The notes under the pieces are model-generated. The model ran no database searches. It was not told the origin of the DNA and worked only from the letters and a program-made list of their open reading frames with translations. Below, piece after piece: positions 1-6,749 of a stretch of DNA of 16,605 nt. Position 1 is the first letter of the stretch; each line of letters begins with the position of its first letter. The translations under genes and the position numbers were made by a program. Source of the stretch: an uncultured Ruminococcus sp. (GTDB lineage Bacteria > Bacillota > Clostridia > Oscillospirales > CAG-272). The DNA is taken from NCBI GenBank assembly GCA_902782785.1, contig CACZOH010000250.1:1-16605 (forward strand), written 5' to 3'.

Positions 1-684
1 AAAAGAACGATACAGGTGATAGGCAAGATATGCCGCATAATCTCAATGATACTGCTTGTGCTGAACGCGATAGGCGCGGGATTTATGATCATTTTCGGAA
101 TAGTTATGACGGTCATGCCGACGAACACAGCCGAGATAGATATAAAGGGCAACACGGAAATTGAGATATCCGGAAAGATCATAGAGAAAATACCGGACGG
201 CACGATAAAGAGCTTTATAAGCGAATTCAACGAGGGTTTGTCAGGTTTTACTTTTAACGGGCAAAGCCTCAGCGAGGTCGGTCAGGGCGAAAACTCCGTT
301 ATATTCAGAAACAACGGTTCCTACGTTTATCTTAATCTGAGAAAACTCGGTATAGTCTGCATAATAAACGCTCTTATCACGGCGACGCTTATATACGTGC
401 TTCTGATGCTTGGCAGATTTATGAAAAAGCTTGAGGAATCCGGTTCTCCGTTCGAGGACGGAGCGGTGAAGGCGATGACGCAGTTTGCGATATCTCTTTT
501 GCCTTACGCGGTGCTTAAACCGACGCTCACCTCGCTTTCCGGCGCGATCTTTGCCACCGGAAACGTTTCCGTGAATTTCTCGATCGACACCACGACCGTT
601 TTCGCGGCTCTGATAGTGATCCTAATGGTGCTGATCTTCAGGTACGGCGCGCAGTTGCAGAAAAACGAAGACGAAACGCTCTGA
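1..684 (+). CDS. DUF2975 family membrane protein (5' end probably cut)
   Basis: An integral membrane protein of unknown biochemical function. The reading frame is open from the first base; the first in-frame start is GTG at 16, but no ribosome site is visible before it and the hydrophobic segment begins almost at once, so the true start is probably outside the window. Counting from the first visible codon (227 residues), membrane segments lie at about 11-38, 116-138, 158-176 and 199-215. A roughly 75-residue polar loop separates the first two and would lie on one side of the membrane. The stretch GSPFEDGAVKAM (148-159) is typical of DUF2975 proteins. It is followed 12 nt later by a small XRE-type regulator; this pairing is common in Firmicutes (compare yoaS/yozG of Bacillus subtilis) and suggests a linked role, but no function is established. 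Family call is fairly secure, role unknown. Confidence 0.8.
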   Translation, partial: KRTIQVIGKICRIISMILLVLNAIGAGFMIIFGIVMTVMPTNTAEIDIKGNTEIEISGKIIEKIPDGTIKSFISEFNEGLSGFTFNGQSLSEVGQGENSVIFRNNGSYVYLNLRKLGIVCIINALITATLIYVLLMLGRFMKKLEESGSPFEDGAVKAMTQFAISLLPYAVLKPTLTSLSGAIFATGNVSVNFSIDTTTVFAALIVILMVLIFRYGAQLQKNEDETL

Positions 685-696
685 CGGTATTCCGGT

Positions 697-909
697 ATGG
701 GAAAAATAATACTCAGGCTCGACCGCGTGATGGCTGACCGCAAAATGAGCTTAAACGAGCTTTCTGAAAAAGCAGGCGTCGCAAACGTAAACCTCTCAAA
801 GCTGAAAAACGGGCGTATCAGCGCGATCCGTTTTTCGACACTGATAGCGATATGCGAAGCGCTTGACTGTCAGCCCGGAGATATTCTTGAATATTCTCCC
901 GAAGAATAA
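697..909 (+). CDS. Small XRE/Cro-CI-type helix-turn-helix regulator
   Basis: A 70-residue DNA-binding protein that is essentially a single helix-turn-helix domain. MSLNELSEKAGVANVNLSKL (residues 17-36) forms the helix-turn-helix, followed by the scaffold helix FSTLIAICEALDCQPGDIL near 46-64, the usual ending of YozG-like XRE proteins ('LDCQPGDIL'). There is no extra sensor domain. The ATG at 697 has only a weak upstream GGT-type ribosome site, so translation is probably coupled to the membrane protein gene ending 12 nt earlier. The pairing suggests it controls its own operon, possibly together with the DUF2975 protein, but no operator for it can be assigned here. Confidence 0.88.
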   Translation: MGKIILRLDRVMADRKMSLNELSEKAGVANVNLSKLKNGRISAIRFSTLIAICEALDCQPGDILEYSPEE

Positions 910-916
910 TAAAAAA

Positions 917-965
917 GCAACATGATCTTTGATTTTTATCATCAATGATTATGTTGTTTCTTTTA
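917..965 (+). terminator. Hairpin terminator after the DUF2975/XRE pair
   Basis: A 17-bp stem (917-933 with 941-957) with two G-T pairs, one mismatch and a 7-nt loop, followed by TTCTTTT. Six A's precede the stem (911-916), so it could also act on the opposite strand. It lies between the XRE stop codon and the ruvC promoter. The stem is AT-rich, so efficiency is uncertain. Confidence 0.65.
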
Positions 966-985
966 TGTAAATTTACAAATATCGT

Positions 986-1014
986 TTGATATGCGCGTTA
1001 ATATATGGTATAAT
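986..1014 (+). promoter_or_regulatory. Sigma-A-type promoter of the ruvC-led operon
   Basis: The -35 element TTGATA (986-991) is separated by exactly 17 bp from the -10 element TATAAT (1009-1014). The -10 is preceded by TGG (1006-1008), an extended -10 TGn motif. Transcription would start near 1020-1022, giving a leader of about 22 nt before the ruvC ATG, with GGAG at 1032-1035. No other promoter of this quality is obvious until 15825, so it may serve the long gene run downstream. Confidence 0.85.
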
Positions 1015-1020
1015 ACCATA
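1004..1020. promoter_or_regulatory. Perfect 8-bp inverted repeat over the -10 element
   Basis: TATGGTAT (1004-1011), a central A, then ATACCATA (1013-1020) form a perfect palindrome that covers the whole -10 hexamer and extends to the expected transcription start. A protein bound here would block RNA polymerase, so it is a candidate operator. It does not match the SOS operators I know, and part of the symmetry comes from the -10 itself, so it may be chance. Confidence 0.35.
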
Positions 1021-1042
1021 ATAACTATAATGGAGTAATTAT

Positions 1043-1558
1043 ATGTATATACTCGGGATAGATCCGGGGCTTGCGATCGTGGGCTGGGGAGTGGTCGAAT
1101 ACAGCGACAACAAGTTCAGAGCGCTGGGGTACGGAGCGATAACGACGCCCGCCGGCATCGACGTCGAACAGCGGCTTATCCAGATATACGACGGGCTTGA
1201 CGGGATAATAAAAAAGTACAAGCCCGACGAGATAGCGGTTGAGGAGCTGTTCTTCAATACGAACCAGAAAACGGCGATAGCAGTGGCGGAGGCGCGCGGC
1301 GTGATACTGCTCTGCGGCATAAAAAACAAAGTCCCGCTTTACGAATACACGCCGCTTCAGGTCAAGCAGGCTGTCGTCGGATACGGACGCGCGGACAAAA
1401 AACAGGTCATAACGATGACTAATATGCTGCTCGATTTGAAAAAATCGCCGAAGCTGGACGATACATCGGACGCGCTTGCGATAGCCGTCTGTCACGGACA
1501 TACGAGCGGCTCGGTGCTTAAGGATTTCTATAATCAAAAGAAAAAGAAGCTTTTGTGA
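1043..1558 (+). CDS. ruvC: Crossover junction endodeoxyribonuclease RuvC
   Basis: Cuts Holliday junctions during recombinational repair, with RuvAB, by symmetric nicking as a metal-dependent dimer. The 171-residue length is normal. The four acidic catalytic residues are recognisable: D7 in GIDPG at the N-terminus, E67 in AVEELFF, and D140 and D143 in LDDTSDALAIA, which ends the RNase-H-like fold. The DALAIA block and basic C-terminus (KKKKLL) are typical. ATG at 1043 has GGAG 7 nt upstream and a strong promoter directly before it. It is the first gene of the ruv cluster; ruvA follows after a 78-nt gap holding a REP-like palindrome. A yebC gene, often upstream of ruvC, is not present here. Confidence 0.97.
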   Translation: MYILGIDPGLAIVGWGVVEYSDNKFRALGYGAITTPAGIDVEQRLIQIYDGLDGIIKKYKPDEIAVEELFFNTNQKTAIAVAEARGVILLCGIKNKVPLYEYTPLQVKQAVVGYGRADKKQVITMTNMLLDLKKSPKLDDTSDALAIAVCHGHTSGSVLKDFYNQKKKKLL

Positions 1559-1560
1559 AA

Positions 1561-1606
1561 ACTCCCTCAGTCAGCGGAGCTGACAGCTCCCTCGGGGAGG
1601 GAGCCG
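1561..1606. repeat. REP-like double-hairpin intergenic element
   Basis: Two adjacent perfect hairpins fill the gap between ruvC and ruvA: GTCAGC-GGA-GCTGAC (1570-1584) and GCTCCCTC-GGG-GAGGGAGC (1586-1604). A first CTCCCTC (1562-1568) could also pair with GAGGGAG (1597-1603), enclosing the small hairpin, so two alternative folds exist. From memory, the sequence resembles a dispersed CTCCCTCAGTC...-type repeat seen between genes in gut Clostridia genomes. There is no T-run after it, so it is not a classic terminator. It could stabilise or process the mRNA, or be a small non-autonomous mobile repeat. Confidence 0.65.
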
Positions 1607-1636
1607 GGATGGAAGAAGTTAACGAAGGGAAAAGTT

Positions 1637-2215
1637 ATGTTTTATTATATCGAAGGAGAAATTGTTTTCTGTGAGCCGGGCACGGCTGTTATCGACGTCG
1701 GCGGCGTCGCGTACAAGATGACCGTCTCGTACAACACGTTCGCTTCCATGGCGGGCAAGGACAGAGCAAGGCTCTACACGTATTTATCCGTCAGCGAAAA
1801 CGGGATCGAGCTGTACGGCTTCCATGACTTAGACGAGCTTGACGTTTATAAGCTCCTCACCTCCATTTCGGGCGTGGGACCGAAGGCGGCGCTGTCGATA
1901 TTATCGATAATGACGCCCGCAAAGCTGCAGAGAGCCGTTGCATCCGACGACGTGAAGGCGATAGCAAAGGCGCAGGGCATTGGAAACAAGACCGCGCAGC
2001 TTATAATTCTGAAGCTTAAGGATAAGCTCGAGCTTTACAGATCAAGCGAAACGGAAACGGCGGGGGACGTCGGTCAGAGCGCGTCAGACGCGCTTGAAGC
2101 GCTTGTCGCTCTCGGCTACAACAGATCCGACGCGTCAAAGATTTTAGGTACGATGAACGTTTCCTCGATGAGCGTTGAGGACGTGATAAGAGAAGCGCTC
2201 AAGCGTTTGAGTTAA
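1637..2215 (+). CDS. ruvA: Holliday junction branch migration protein RuvA
   Basis: Binds four-way DNA junctions as a tetramer and loads the RuvB motor. The 192 residues show all three domains: an N-terminal OB fold (about 1-62, beginning FYYIEGEIV), tandem helix-hairpin-helix motifs with GVGPK (79-83) and GIGNK (114-118), and a C-terminal three-helix domain (about 148-192) that contacts RuvB. The variable linker at about 134-148 is acidic, as usual. ATG at 1637 has a GAAGGGA ribosome site about 7 nt upstream. The gene ends 9 nt before ruvB, whose AAGGAG site overlaps the ruvA stop, so ruvA and ruvB are translated as a pair. Confidence 0.97.
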   Translation: MFYYIEGEIVFCEPGTAVIDVGGVAYKMTVSYNTFASMAGKDRARLYTYLSVSENGIELYGFHDLDELDVYKLLTSISGVGPKAALSILSIMTPAKLQRAVASDDVKAIAKAQGIGNKTAQLIILKLKDKLELYRSSETETAGDVGQSASDALEALVALGYNRSDASKILGTMNVSSMSVEDVIREALKRLS

Positions 2216-2224
2216 GGAGCTTTT

Positions 2225-3313
2225 ATGGCTATATACGAAGATTTTGACGAAGGGTATTTTGAAGAACGGCTGACCTCCGCCGAGCAGACGGAGGAGGAGA
2301 ACGAGACGGAGATATCTCTGCGGCCGGAGACTCTCGACGATTTTACGGGGCAGAGCTCCGTAAAAGAACAGCTCCGTATAGCGATAGACGCGGCGAAGCT
2401 GCGCGGCGAGGCGCTTGAGCACGTTCTGCTTTTCGGACCTCCCGGACTCGGCAAGACCACGCTTTCGCAGATCATAGCAAACGAAATGGGAACGAAAATA
2501 CAGATAACGAGCGGTCCCGCCATTGAAAAATCGGGCGATCTTCTGGCTCTTCTGACAAACTCGGGCGAGGGCGACGTTCTGTTTATCGACGAAATACACC
2601 GTTTGCCCAAAAACCTTGTTGAAATGCTTTATTCCGCAATGGAAGACAAGGTGGTGGACATTTTCTTAGGCAAGGGTCCGTCCGCAAGAAGCATACGTAT
2701 GCCGCTTAAAAGCTTTACGCTCGTCGGCGCGACTACGAGAGCGGGACAGCTCACACAGCCGCTTCGCGCGCGTTTCGGTCACGTTATGCGCCTCGAGCTT
2801 TACACGCCGGAGGAGCTTTCGGTGATCGTCAAGCGAAGCGCGGGCATCCTCGGGATAGAGATAGACGAGGAAGGCGCGCTTGAGCTTGCGTCGCGCTCGC
2901 GCGGCACGCCGCGTATAGCGAACAGACTGCTCAAACGCGTGCGCGATTACGCGCAGATCAAGGGCGACGGCAAAATAGACCTTGAAATAACGAAATACGC
3001 GCTTGAAAAGCTCGATATAGATAAGCTCGGGCTTGATAATATCGACAGGCGTATGTTGACGACCATAATCAAATTCTACGGCGGAGGTCCCGTCGGTATG
3101 GACACTCTCGCGGCGACGATAGGCGAGGAGGCGATAACGCTTGAGGACGTCTACGAGCCGTATTTATTACAGATAGGCTTTATCTCCCGTACGCCGCGCG
3201 GACGGTGCTGTACGTACCTTGCGTACGAGCATATGGGGATACCGATGAACAGCGATAAAAACTCGGATAAGAAAAACAACGGTCAGATCACCGCGTTTGA
3301 CGGAGAGGAATAA
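2225..3313 (+). CDS. ruvB: Holliday junction helicase motor RuvB
   Basis: Hexameric AAA+ ATPase that drives branch migration with RuvA. The 362 residues contain Walker A GPPGLGKTT (71-79), Walker B LFIDEIH (119-125) with D122/E123, sensor 1 and arginine-finger block GATTRAG (168-174, R172 the likely finger), sensor 2 in GTPRIANRLL, and the C-terminal winged-helix DNA-binding domain with GGPVGMDTLA and the RTPRGR signature near residue 330. The N-terminus carries the usual acidic leader before SLRPETLDDFTGQ. The last 25 or so residues after the winged helix are polar and variable. The stop codon overlaps the next start by 1 nt (TAATG), so the methyltransferase is coupled to it. Confidence 0.98.
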   Translation: MAIYEDFDEGYFEERLTSAEQTEEENETEISLRPETLDDFTGQSSVKEQLRIAIDAAKLRGEALEHVLLFGPPGLGKTTLSQIIANEMGTKIQITSGPAIEKSGDLLALLTNSGEGDVLFIDEIHRLPKNLVEMLYSAMEDKVVDIFLGKGPSARSIRMPLKSFTLVGATTRAGQLTQPLRARFGHVMRLELYTPEELSVIVKRSAGILGIEIDEEGALELASRSRGTPRIANRLLKRVRDYAQIKGDGKIDLEITKYALEKLDIDKLGLDNIDRRMLTTIIKFYGGGPVGMDTLAATIGEEAITLEDVYEPYLLQIGFISRTPRGRCCTYLAYEHMGIPMNSDKNSDKKNNGQITAFDGEE

Positions 3314-4176
3314 TGATATTCAAGGCTGACGGCTGGCGCGATTACGAGCTTATAGACTGCTCGGATAAAGAGCGCCTTGAAAGGTGGGGCGACGTGATCA
3401 TGATACGCCCCGATCCGCAGGTAATATGGCAGGGCAGGCGCGAAAGCGCTTTGTGGAGCCGCGCGCAGGGCGTGTATAAACGCTCGGCTTCGGGCGGCGG
3501 AAGCTGGGAGAAAAACGATATGCCCGAAAAATGGAGCATATCTTACCGCGATCTCAGGTTCAATATACATCCGATGTCGTTCAAGCATACGGGGCTTTTC
3601 CCCGAGCAGGCGGTCAACTGGGACTGGTTTTCAGGCCTTATACGCGGCGCAAAAAGAAAAATAACCGTGCTCAACCTGTTCGCCTATACAGGCGGCGCGA
3701 CGGTCGCCGCCGCGGCGGCGGGAGCGGACGTAGTCCACGTTGACGCGTCAAAGGGCATCGTGGCTCAGGCAAGGGAAAACGCGGCGCTGTCCGGCTTGTC
3801 CGACGCGCATATAAGATATATAGTGGACGACTGTAAAAAATTCGTTTTGCGCGAGATACGGCGCGGCAACAAATACGACGGCATCATAATGGACCCTCCG
3901 TCTTACGGGCGCGGACCGTCCGGCGAGACGTGGAAGCTGGAGGAATGCATAGACGAGCTTGTGGGGCTTTGCGCACAGCTTTTATCGGATGAACCGCTGT
4001 TTTTCCTGCTTAATTCCTACACGACGGGCTTGTCCGCGTCCGCCATGGAGTGCCTTCTCAGGCTGAACGTAAAGAAAAACGGCGTGTTTGAATGCGGCGA
4101 GGTCGGCTTGCCCGTAACACAGAAAAGAATAATACTGCCCTGCGGATCAGCCGCGCGGTGGTATTCGGAAAGATAG
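3313..4176 (+). CDS. RlmI-like (COG1092-type) class I SAM methyltransferase
   Basis: Predicted S-adenosylmethionine-dependent methyltransferase, probably acting on RNA. The 287 residues show an N-terminal segment (1-90) with RPDPQVIW, then the family hallmark GLFPEQAVNWDWF (94-106), motif I LNLFAYTGGAT (120-130) for cofactor binding, the acidic residue D144 in VHVDAS, VDDC (171-174), and the catalytic-type DPPSYGRG (194-201). This resembles RlmI/RlmK rRNA cytosine methyltransferases, but the PUA domain found at the start of RlmI is absent and DPPSY replaces DPPxF. The substrate cannot be named. ATG at 3313 overlaps the ruvB stop. It ends 2 nt before ecfA1. Confidence 0.88.
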   Translation: MIFKADGWRDYELIDCSDKERLERWGDVIMIRPDPQVIWQGRRESALWSRAQGVYKRSASGGGSWEKNDMPEKWSISYRDLRFNIHPMSFKHTGLFPEQAVNWDWFSGLIRGAKRKITVLNLFAYTGGATVAAAAAGADVVHVDASKGIVAQARENAALSGLSDAHIRYIVDDCKKFVLREIRRGNKYDGIIMDPPSYGRGPSGETWKLEECIDELVGLCAQLLSDEPLFFLLNSYTTGLSASAMECLLRLNVKKNGVFECGEVGLPVTQKRIILPCGSAARWYSER

Positions 4177-4178
4177 AA

Positions 4179-5054
4179 ATGGATAATATTATAGAAATAA
4201 AAAACCTGAGCTTCTCCTATAAGGATTCGGAGGGGAATCTGCACCCGGCGCTTCACGATATAAATCTGAACTTTGAGCGCGGAACGTATACCGCCGTCCT
4301 CGGTCACAACGGCTCGGGCAAATCAACGCTTGCAAAGCTTATAAATATGGTCCTGACGCGTGAGGACGGCGAGATAGACGGGAGCATAACCGTCTGCGGC
4401 AAAGAGGTCACGGGCGATCTGACGGACGACGAGGCGTACGATATACAGTGCCGCATCGGTATGGTCCATCAGAATCCCGACAACCAGATAGTGGCGACGA
4501 CCGTAGAGGAGGATATAGCCTTCGGACCGGAAAACCTCGGCACAGATCCCGTTGAGATACGGAAGACCGTGACCGAGATGCTGAAAGCCGTCGGTATGGA
4601 GGGACACGAGAAATCGGCTCCGCACAGACTGTCGGGCGGTCAGAAACAGCGCATAGCCGTCGCGGGCGTGCTTGCTATGCACCCCGAATGCATAATATTC
4701 GACGAGTCGACCGCGATGCTCGATCCGCAGGGCAGAGAAGCGATAATGAACACGATAGAAAATCTCCATAAAAAAGGAGACGTAACCATAATAACGATAA
4801 CGCACTATATGAACGAGGCGACGGACGCCGACCGTGTCATAGTGCTTAATCACGGCGAGGTCTTTATGGACGGAACGCCCGAGGAGATCTTCACGCAGGT
4901 CGACAAGCTCCATTCCGTGAGCCTTGACGTGCCGCAGGTCACGGAGCTGTTTTACAAGCTCAGACAGGCGGGGAAATACGACGGCGAGCTTCCGCTCCAT
5001 ACGGAGGAGGGCGCGGCGGCGCTCAAAGAATTGATCACAAGGACAAGAGGTTAA
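4179..5054 (+). CDS. ecfA1: ECF transporter ATPase subunit EcfA1
   Basis: One of two ATPases that power an energy-coupling-factor vitamin or metal importer at the inner face of the membrane. In 291 residues it has Walker A GHNGSGKST (42-50), Q-loop Q98 (MVHQNP), signature LSGGQ (151-155), Walker B CIIFDE (171-176) with the EcfA1-typical continuation STAMLDP, and the switch histidine H209 in ITHYMNEA. I chose ATG 4179, 2 nt after the methyltransferase stop, because MDNIIEIKNLSFSY is the normal family N-terminus. An in-frame ATG at 4092 would add 29 residues lying inside the upstream gene. The ribosome site (GGAAAG) is modest, so coupling is likely. ecfA2 and ecfT follow directly. Confidence 0.95.
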   Translation: MDNIIEIKNLSFSYKDSEGNLHPALHDINLNFERGTYTAVLGHNGSGKSTLAKLINMVLTREDGEIDGSITVCGKEVTGDLTDDEAYDIQCRIGMVHQNPDNQIVATTVEEDIAFGPENLGTDPVEIRKTVTEMLKAVGMEGHEKSAPHRLSGGQKQRIAVAGVLAMHPECIIFDESTAMLDPQGREAIMNTIENLHKKGDVTIITITHYMNEATDADRVIVLNHGEVFMDGTPEEIFTQVDKLHSVSLDVPQVTELFYKLRQAGKYDGELPLHTEEGAAALKELITRTRG

Positions 5055-5056
5055 CT

Positions 5057-5923
5057 TTGCCTATCATATTTGAAAACGTGTCTTACACGTACGGAGCGAA
5101 CACTCCGTTCGAGCATAAGGCGCTCGATAAACTCAATTTAATAATAAACGACAATGAAATAACCGGCCTGATAGGACAGACCGGAAGCGGAAAGTCAACG
5201 ATAGCTCAGCTCTGCAACGGCTTGTATAAGCCCGACGAGGGCACGGTGTACGTTGACGGAGTTGACATAAACGCAGATAAAAAGAAGAAAAAGGAAAACT
5301 TTTTTAAAGTCGGCCTTGTTTTCCAGTACCCCGAATATCAGCTTTTTGAAGATACCGTCGAGCACGATATCGCCTACGGCCCCAAAAATATGGGTTTGCC
5401 CGAGGACGAGATAAAGCGCAGAGTGACGGACGCCGCGGCTTTCGTCGGACTTGACGCTCATTCTCTTGTAAAATCCCCGTTTGATATATCGGGCGGTCAG
5501 AGAAGACGCGCGGCTATAGCCGGCATTATCGCCATGGAGCCGAAATATCTGATCTTAGACGAACCGGCGGCGGGGCTCGATCCTATGGGGCGCGACGATA
5601 TCCTGTCAAAGCTGAAAGAGTATCAGAGAAAGACCGGCATATCCGTCGTCATTATAAGCCACAGTATGGAGGATATGGCGAAATACTGCGACAGGATCAT
5701 AGTCCTACGCCAAAACGGCATATATAAATGCGGAAGCAAGGCGGAGATATTCTCCGATCCGACAGCCCTGCGTGAAATGGGGCTGAGCGTCCCGCAGATA
5801 ACGAAAATGGTCTACTGCGCCGAGCAGCTGGGCGTGTCGTTTGAAAGACCCATATACACGGTCGACGCCGCGTTTGAGGACGTTATGAAAATGCTTGACG
5901 GAGGTGACGGCAATGATACGTGA
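5057..5923 (+). CDS. ecfA2: ECF transporter ATPase subunit EcfA2
   Basis: The partner ATPase of EcfA1, forming the heterodimer that binds EcfT. The 288 residues carry Walker A GQTGSGKST (40-48), Q-loop Q90 (LVFQYPEYQLF), signature ISGGQRRR (144-151), Walker B YLILDE (164-169) followed by PAAGLDP, and switch histidine H202. PFDISGGQRRRAAIAG is characteristic of EcfA2. The start is TTG (5057), 2 nt after the ecfA1 stop, with AGAGG at 5046-5050; MPIIFENVSYTY matches the family start and no nearby ATG does. Its 3' end overlaps ecfT by 11 nt. Confidence 0.95.
   Translation: MPIIFENVSYTYGANTPFEHKALDKLNLIINDNEITGLIGQTGSGKSTIAQLCNGLYKPDEGTVYVDGVDINADKKKKKENFFKVGLVFQYPEYQLFEDTVEHDIAYGPKNMGLPEDEIKRRVTDAAAFVGLDAHSLVKSPFDISGGQRRRAAIAGIIAMEPKYLILDEPAAGLDPMGRDDILSKLKEYQRKTGISVVIISHSMEDMAKYCDRIIVLRQNGIYKCGSKAEIFSDPTALREMGLSVPQITKMVYCAEQLGVSFERPIYTVDAAFEDVMKMLDGGDGNDT
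5900..5907 (+). promoter_or_regulatory. Strong ribosome binding site that fixes the ecfT start
   Basis: GGAGGTGA is a near-complete Shine-Dalgarno sequence inside the end of ecfA2. It lies 5 nt before ATG 5913 and downstream of the alternative in-frame TTG at 5895, which therefore cannot be served by it. Confidence 0.85.
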
Positions 5924-6749
5924 TATCACTCTCGGTCAGTATTTTCCCGGCAATTCTCCGATACACAAAATAGACGCGCGGGCAAAAATAATAATGACTC
6001 TTATCCTTATCGTCGCCGTTTTCGTCGCGTCGAGCGGGTTTTCATTCGCGCTTCTGTTCATCGTTTCGGCGACGGTGTTCCTGATGTCCCGCATTTCGTT
6101 CAAAACGCTTGTAAAGGGACTCAAGCCCATCGTATTCGTTCTTATATTCACAACGCTTTTTCAGATATTCTTTACAAGAACGGGAACGCTTCTGGTCGAC
6201 TGGTGGATCATAAAGATATATTCAAACGGGATCATATACGCGATAAAGATGTTTGTCCGTATTATCGTGCTCATATCCACGACATCCGTTCTCGTGTCGT
6301 ATACGACCTCACCGATAGTTCTTACGGACGGTATAGAGGGACTTATGACGCCGCTTGCGAAAATAAAGGTCCCGGTGCACGATTTTGCGCTCGTTATGTC
6401 GATCGCCCTGCGCTTTATCCCGACGCTCCTTGAGGAAACGGAGAAGATAATGTCCGCGCAGAAGGCGAGAGGTACGGATTTTTCAACGGGAAGCCTTATG
6501 AAGCGCGCGAGAGCCCTGCTCGCGGTGTTCGTACCGCTTCTGGCGTCGGCGGTCCGCCACGCTTTCGAGCTTGCGGACGCGATGATCTGCCGCGGTTACA
6601 GAGGCGGCAAGGGGAGAACGAAGCTGAATAAAATGAAATTCAGATTTTTCGATTTTATATGGCTTCTTTTGTCGGCTGCGGTGCTTGCGGGCGTCATACT
6701 GCTCAATTACGTGCCGATAGACCCCTTGAATATGATATTCGGACAATGA
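5913..6749 (+). CDS. ecfT: ECF transporter transmembrane subunit EcfT
   Basis: Membrane scaffold that links the two ATPases to a substrate-binding S subunit. The 278 residues start MIRDITLGQYFPGNSPIHKID, a typical EcfT opening. Membrane segments lie at about 27-55, 71-88, 105-132 and 248-265. The two cytoplasmic coupling-helix motifs that dock in the ATPases are present: QKARG (183-187) and ICRGY (225-229). No S subunit gene is found in the window, so this is a group II (shared) ECF module whose S proteins are encoded elsewhere. Start at ATG 5913 follows GGAGGTGA and overlaps ecfA2; the stop overlaps truA (ATGA). Confidence 0.95.
   Translation: MIRDITLGQYFPGNSPIHKIDARAKIIMTLILIVAVFVASSGFSFALLFIVSATVFLMSRISFKTLVKGLKPIVFVLIFTTLFQIFFTRTGTLLVDWWIIKIYSNGIIYAIKMFVRIIVLISTTSVLVSYTTSPIVLTDGIEGLMTPLAKIKVPVHDFALVMSIALRFIPTLLEETEKIMSAQKARGTDFSTGSLMKRARALLAVFVPLLASAVRHAFELADAMICRGYRGGKGRTKLNKMKFRFFDFIWLLLSAAVLAGVILLNYVPIDPLNMIFGQ

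Noticed and set aside
1561..1606. Rho-independent terminator between ruvC and ruvA
   Set aside because: The GC-rich hairpins are not followed by a T-run (GGGATGGAAG follows), so a repeat or RNA-processing element fits better.
4092..4178. Upstream ATG extending EcfA1 by 29 residues
   Set aside because: The extension lies inside the methyltransferase gene and is not part of the EcfA family N-terminus; ATG 4179 gives the standard start.
4323..5000. 225-codon minus-strand open frame opposite ecfA1
   Set aside because: A shadow of the highly conserved ABC ATPase; no ribosome site or domain.
5895..5912. TTG start for ecfT
   Set aside because: The GGAGGTGA ribosome site lies downstream of this TTG and is correctly spaced for ATG 5913.
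6659..6745. Upstream ATG extending TruA by 29 residues
   Set aside because: The extension lies within ecfT in another frame; TruA proteins start with the first beta-strand, matching ATG 6746.
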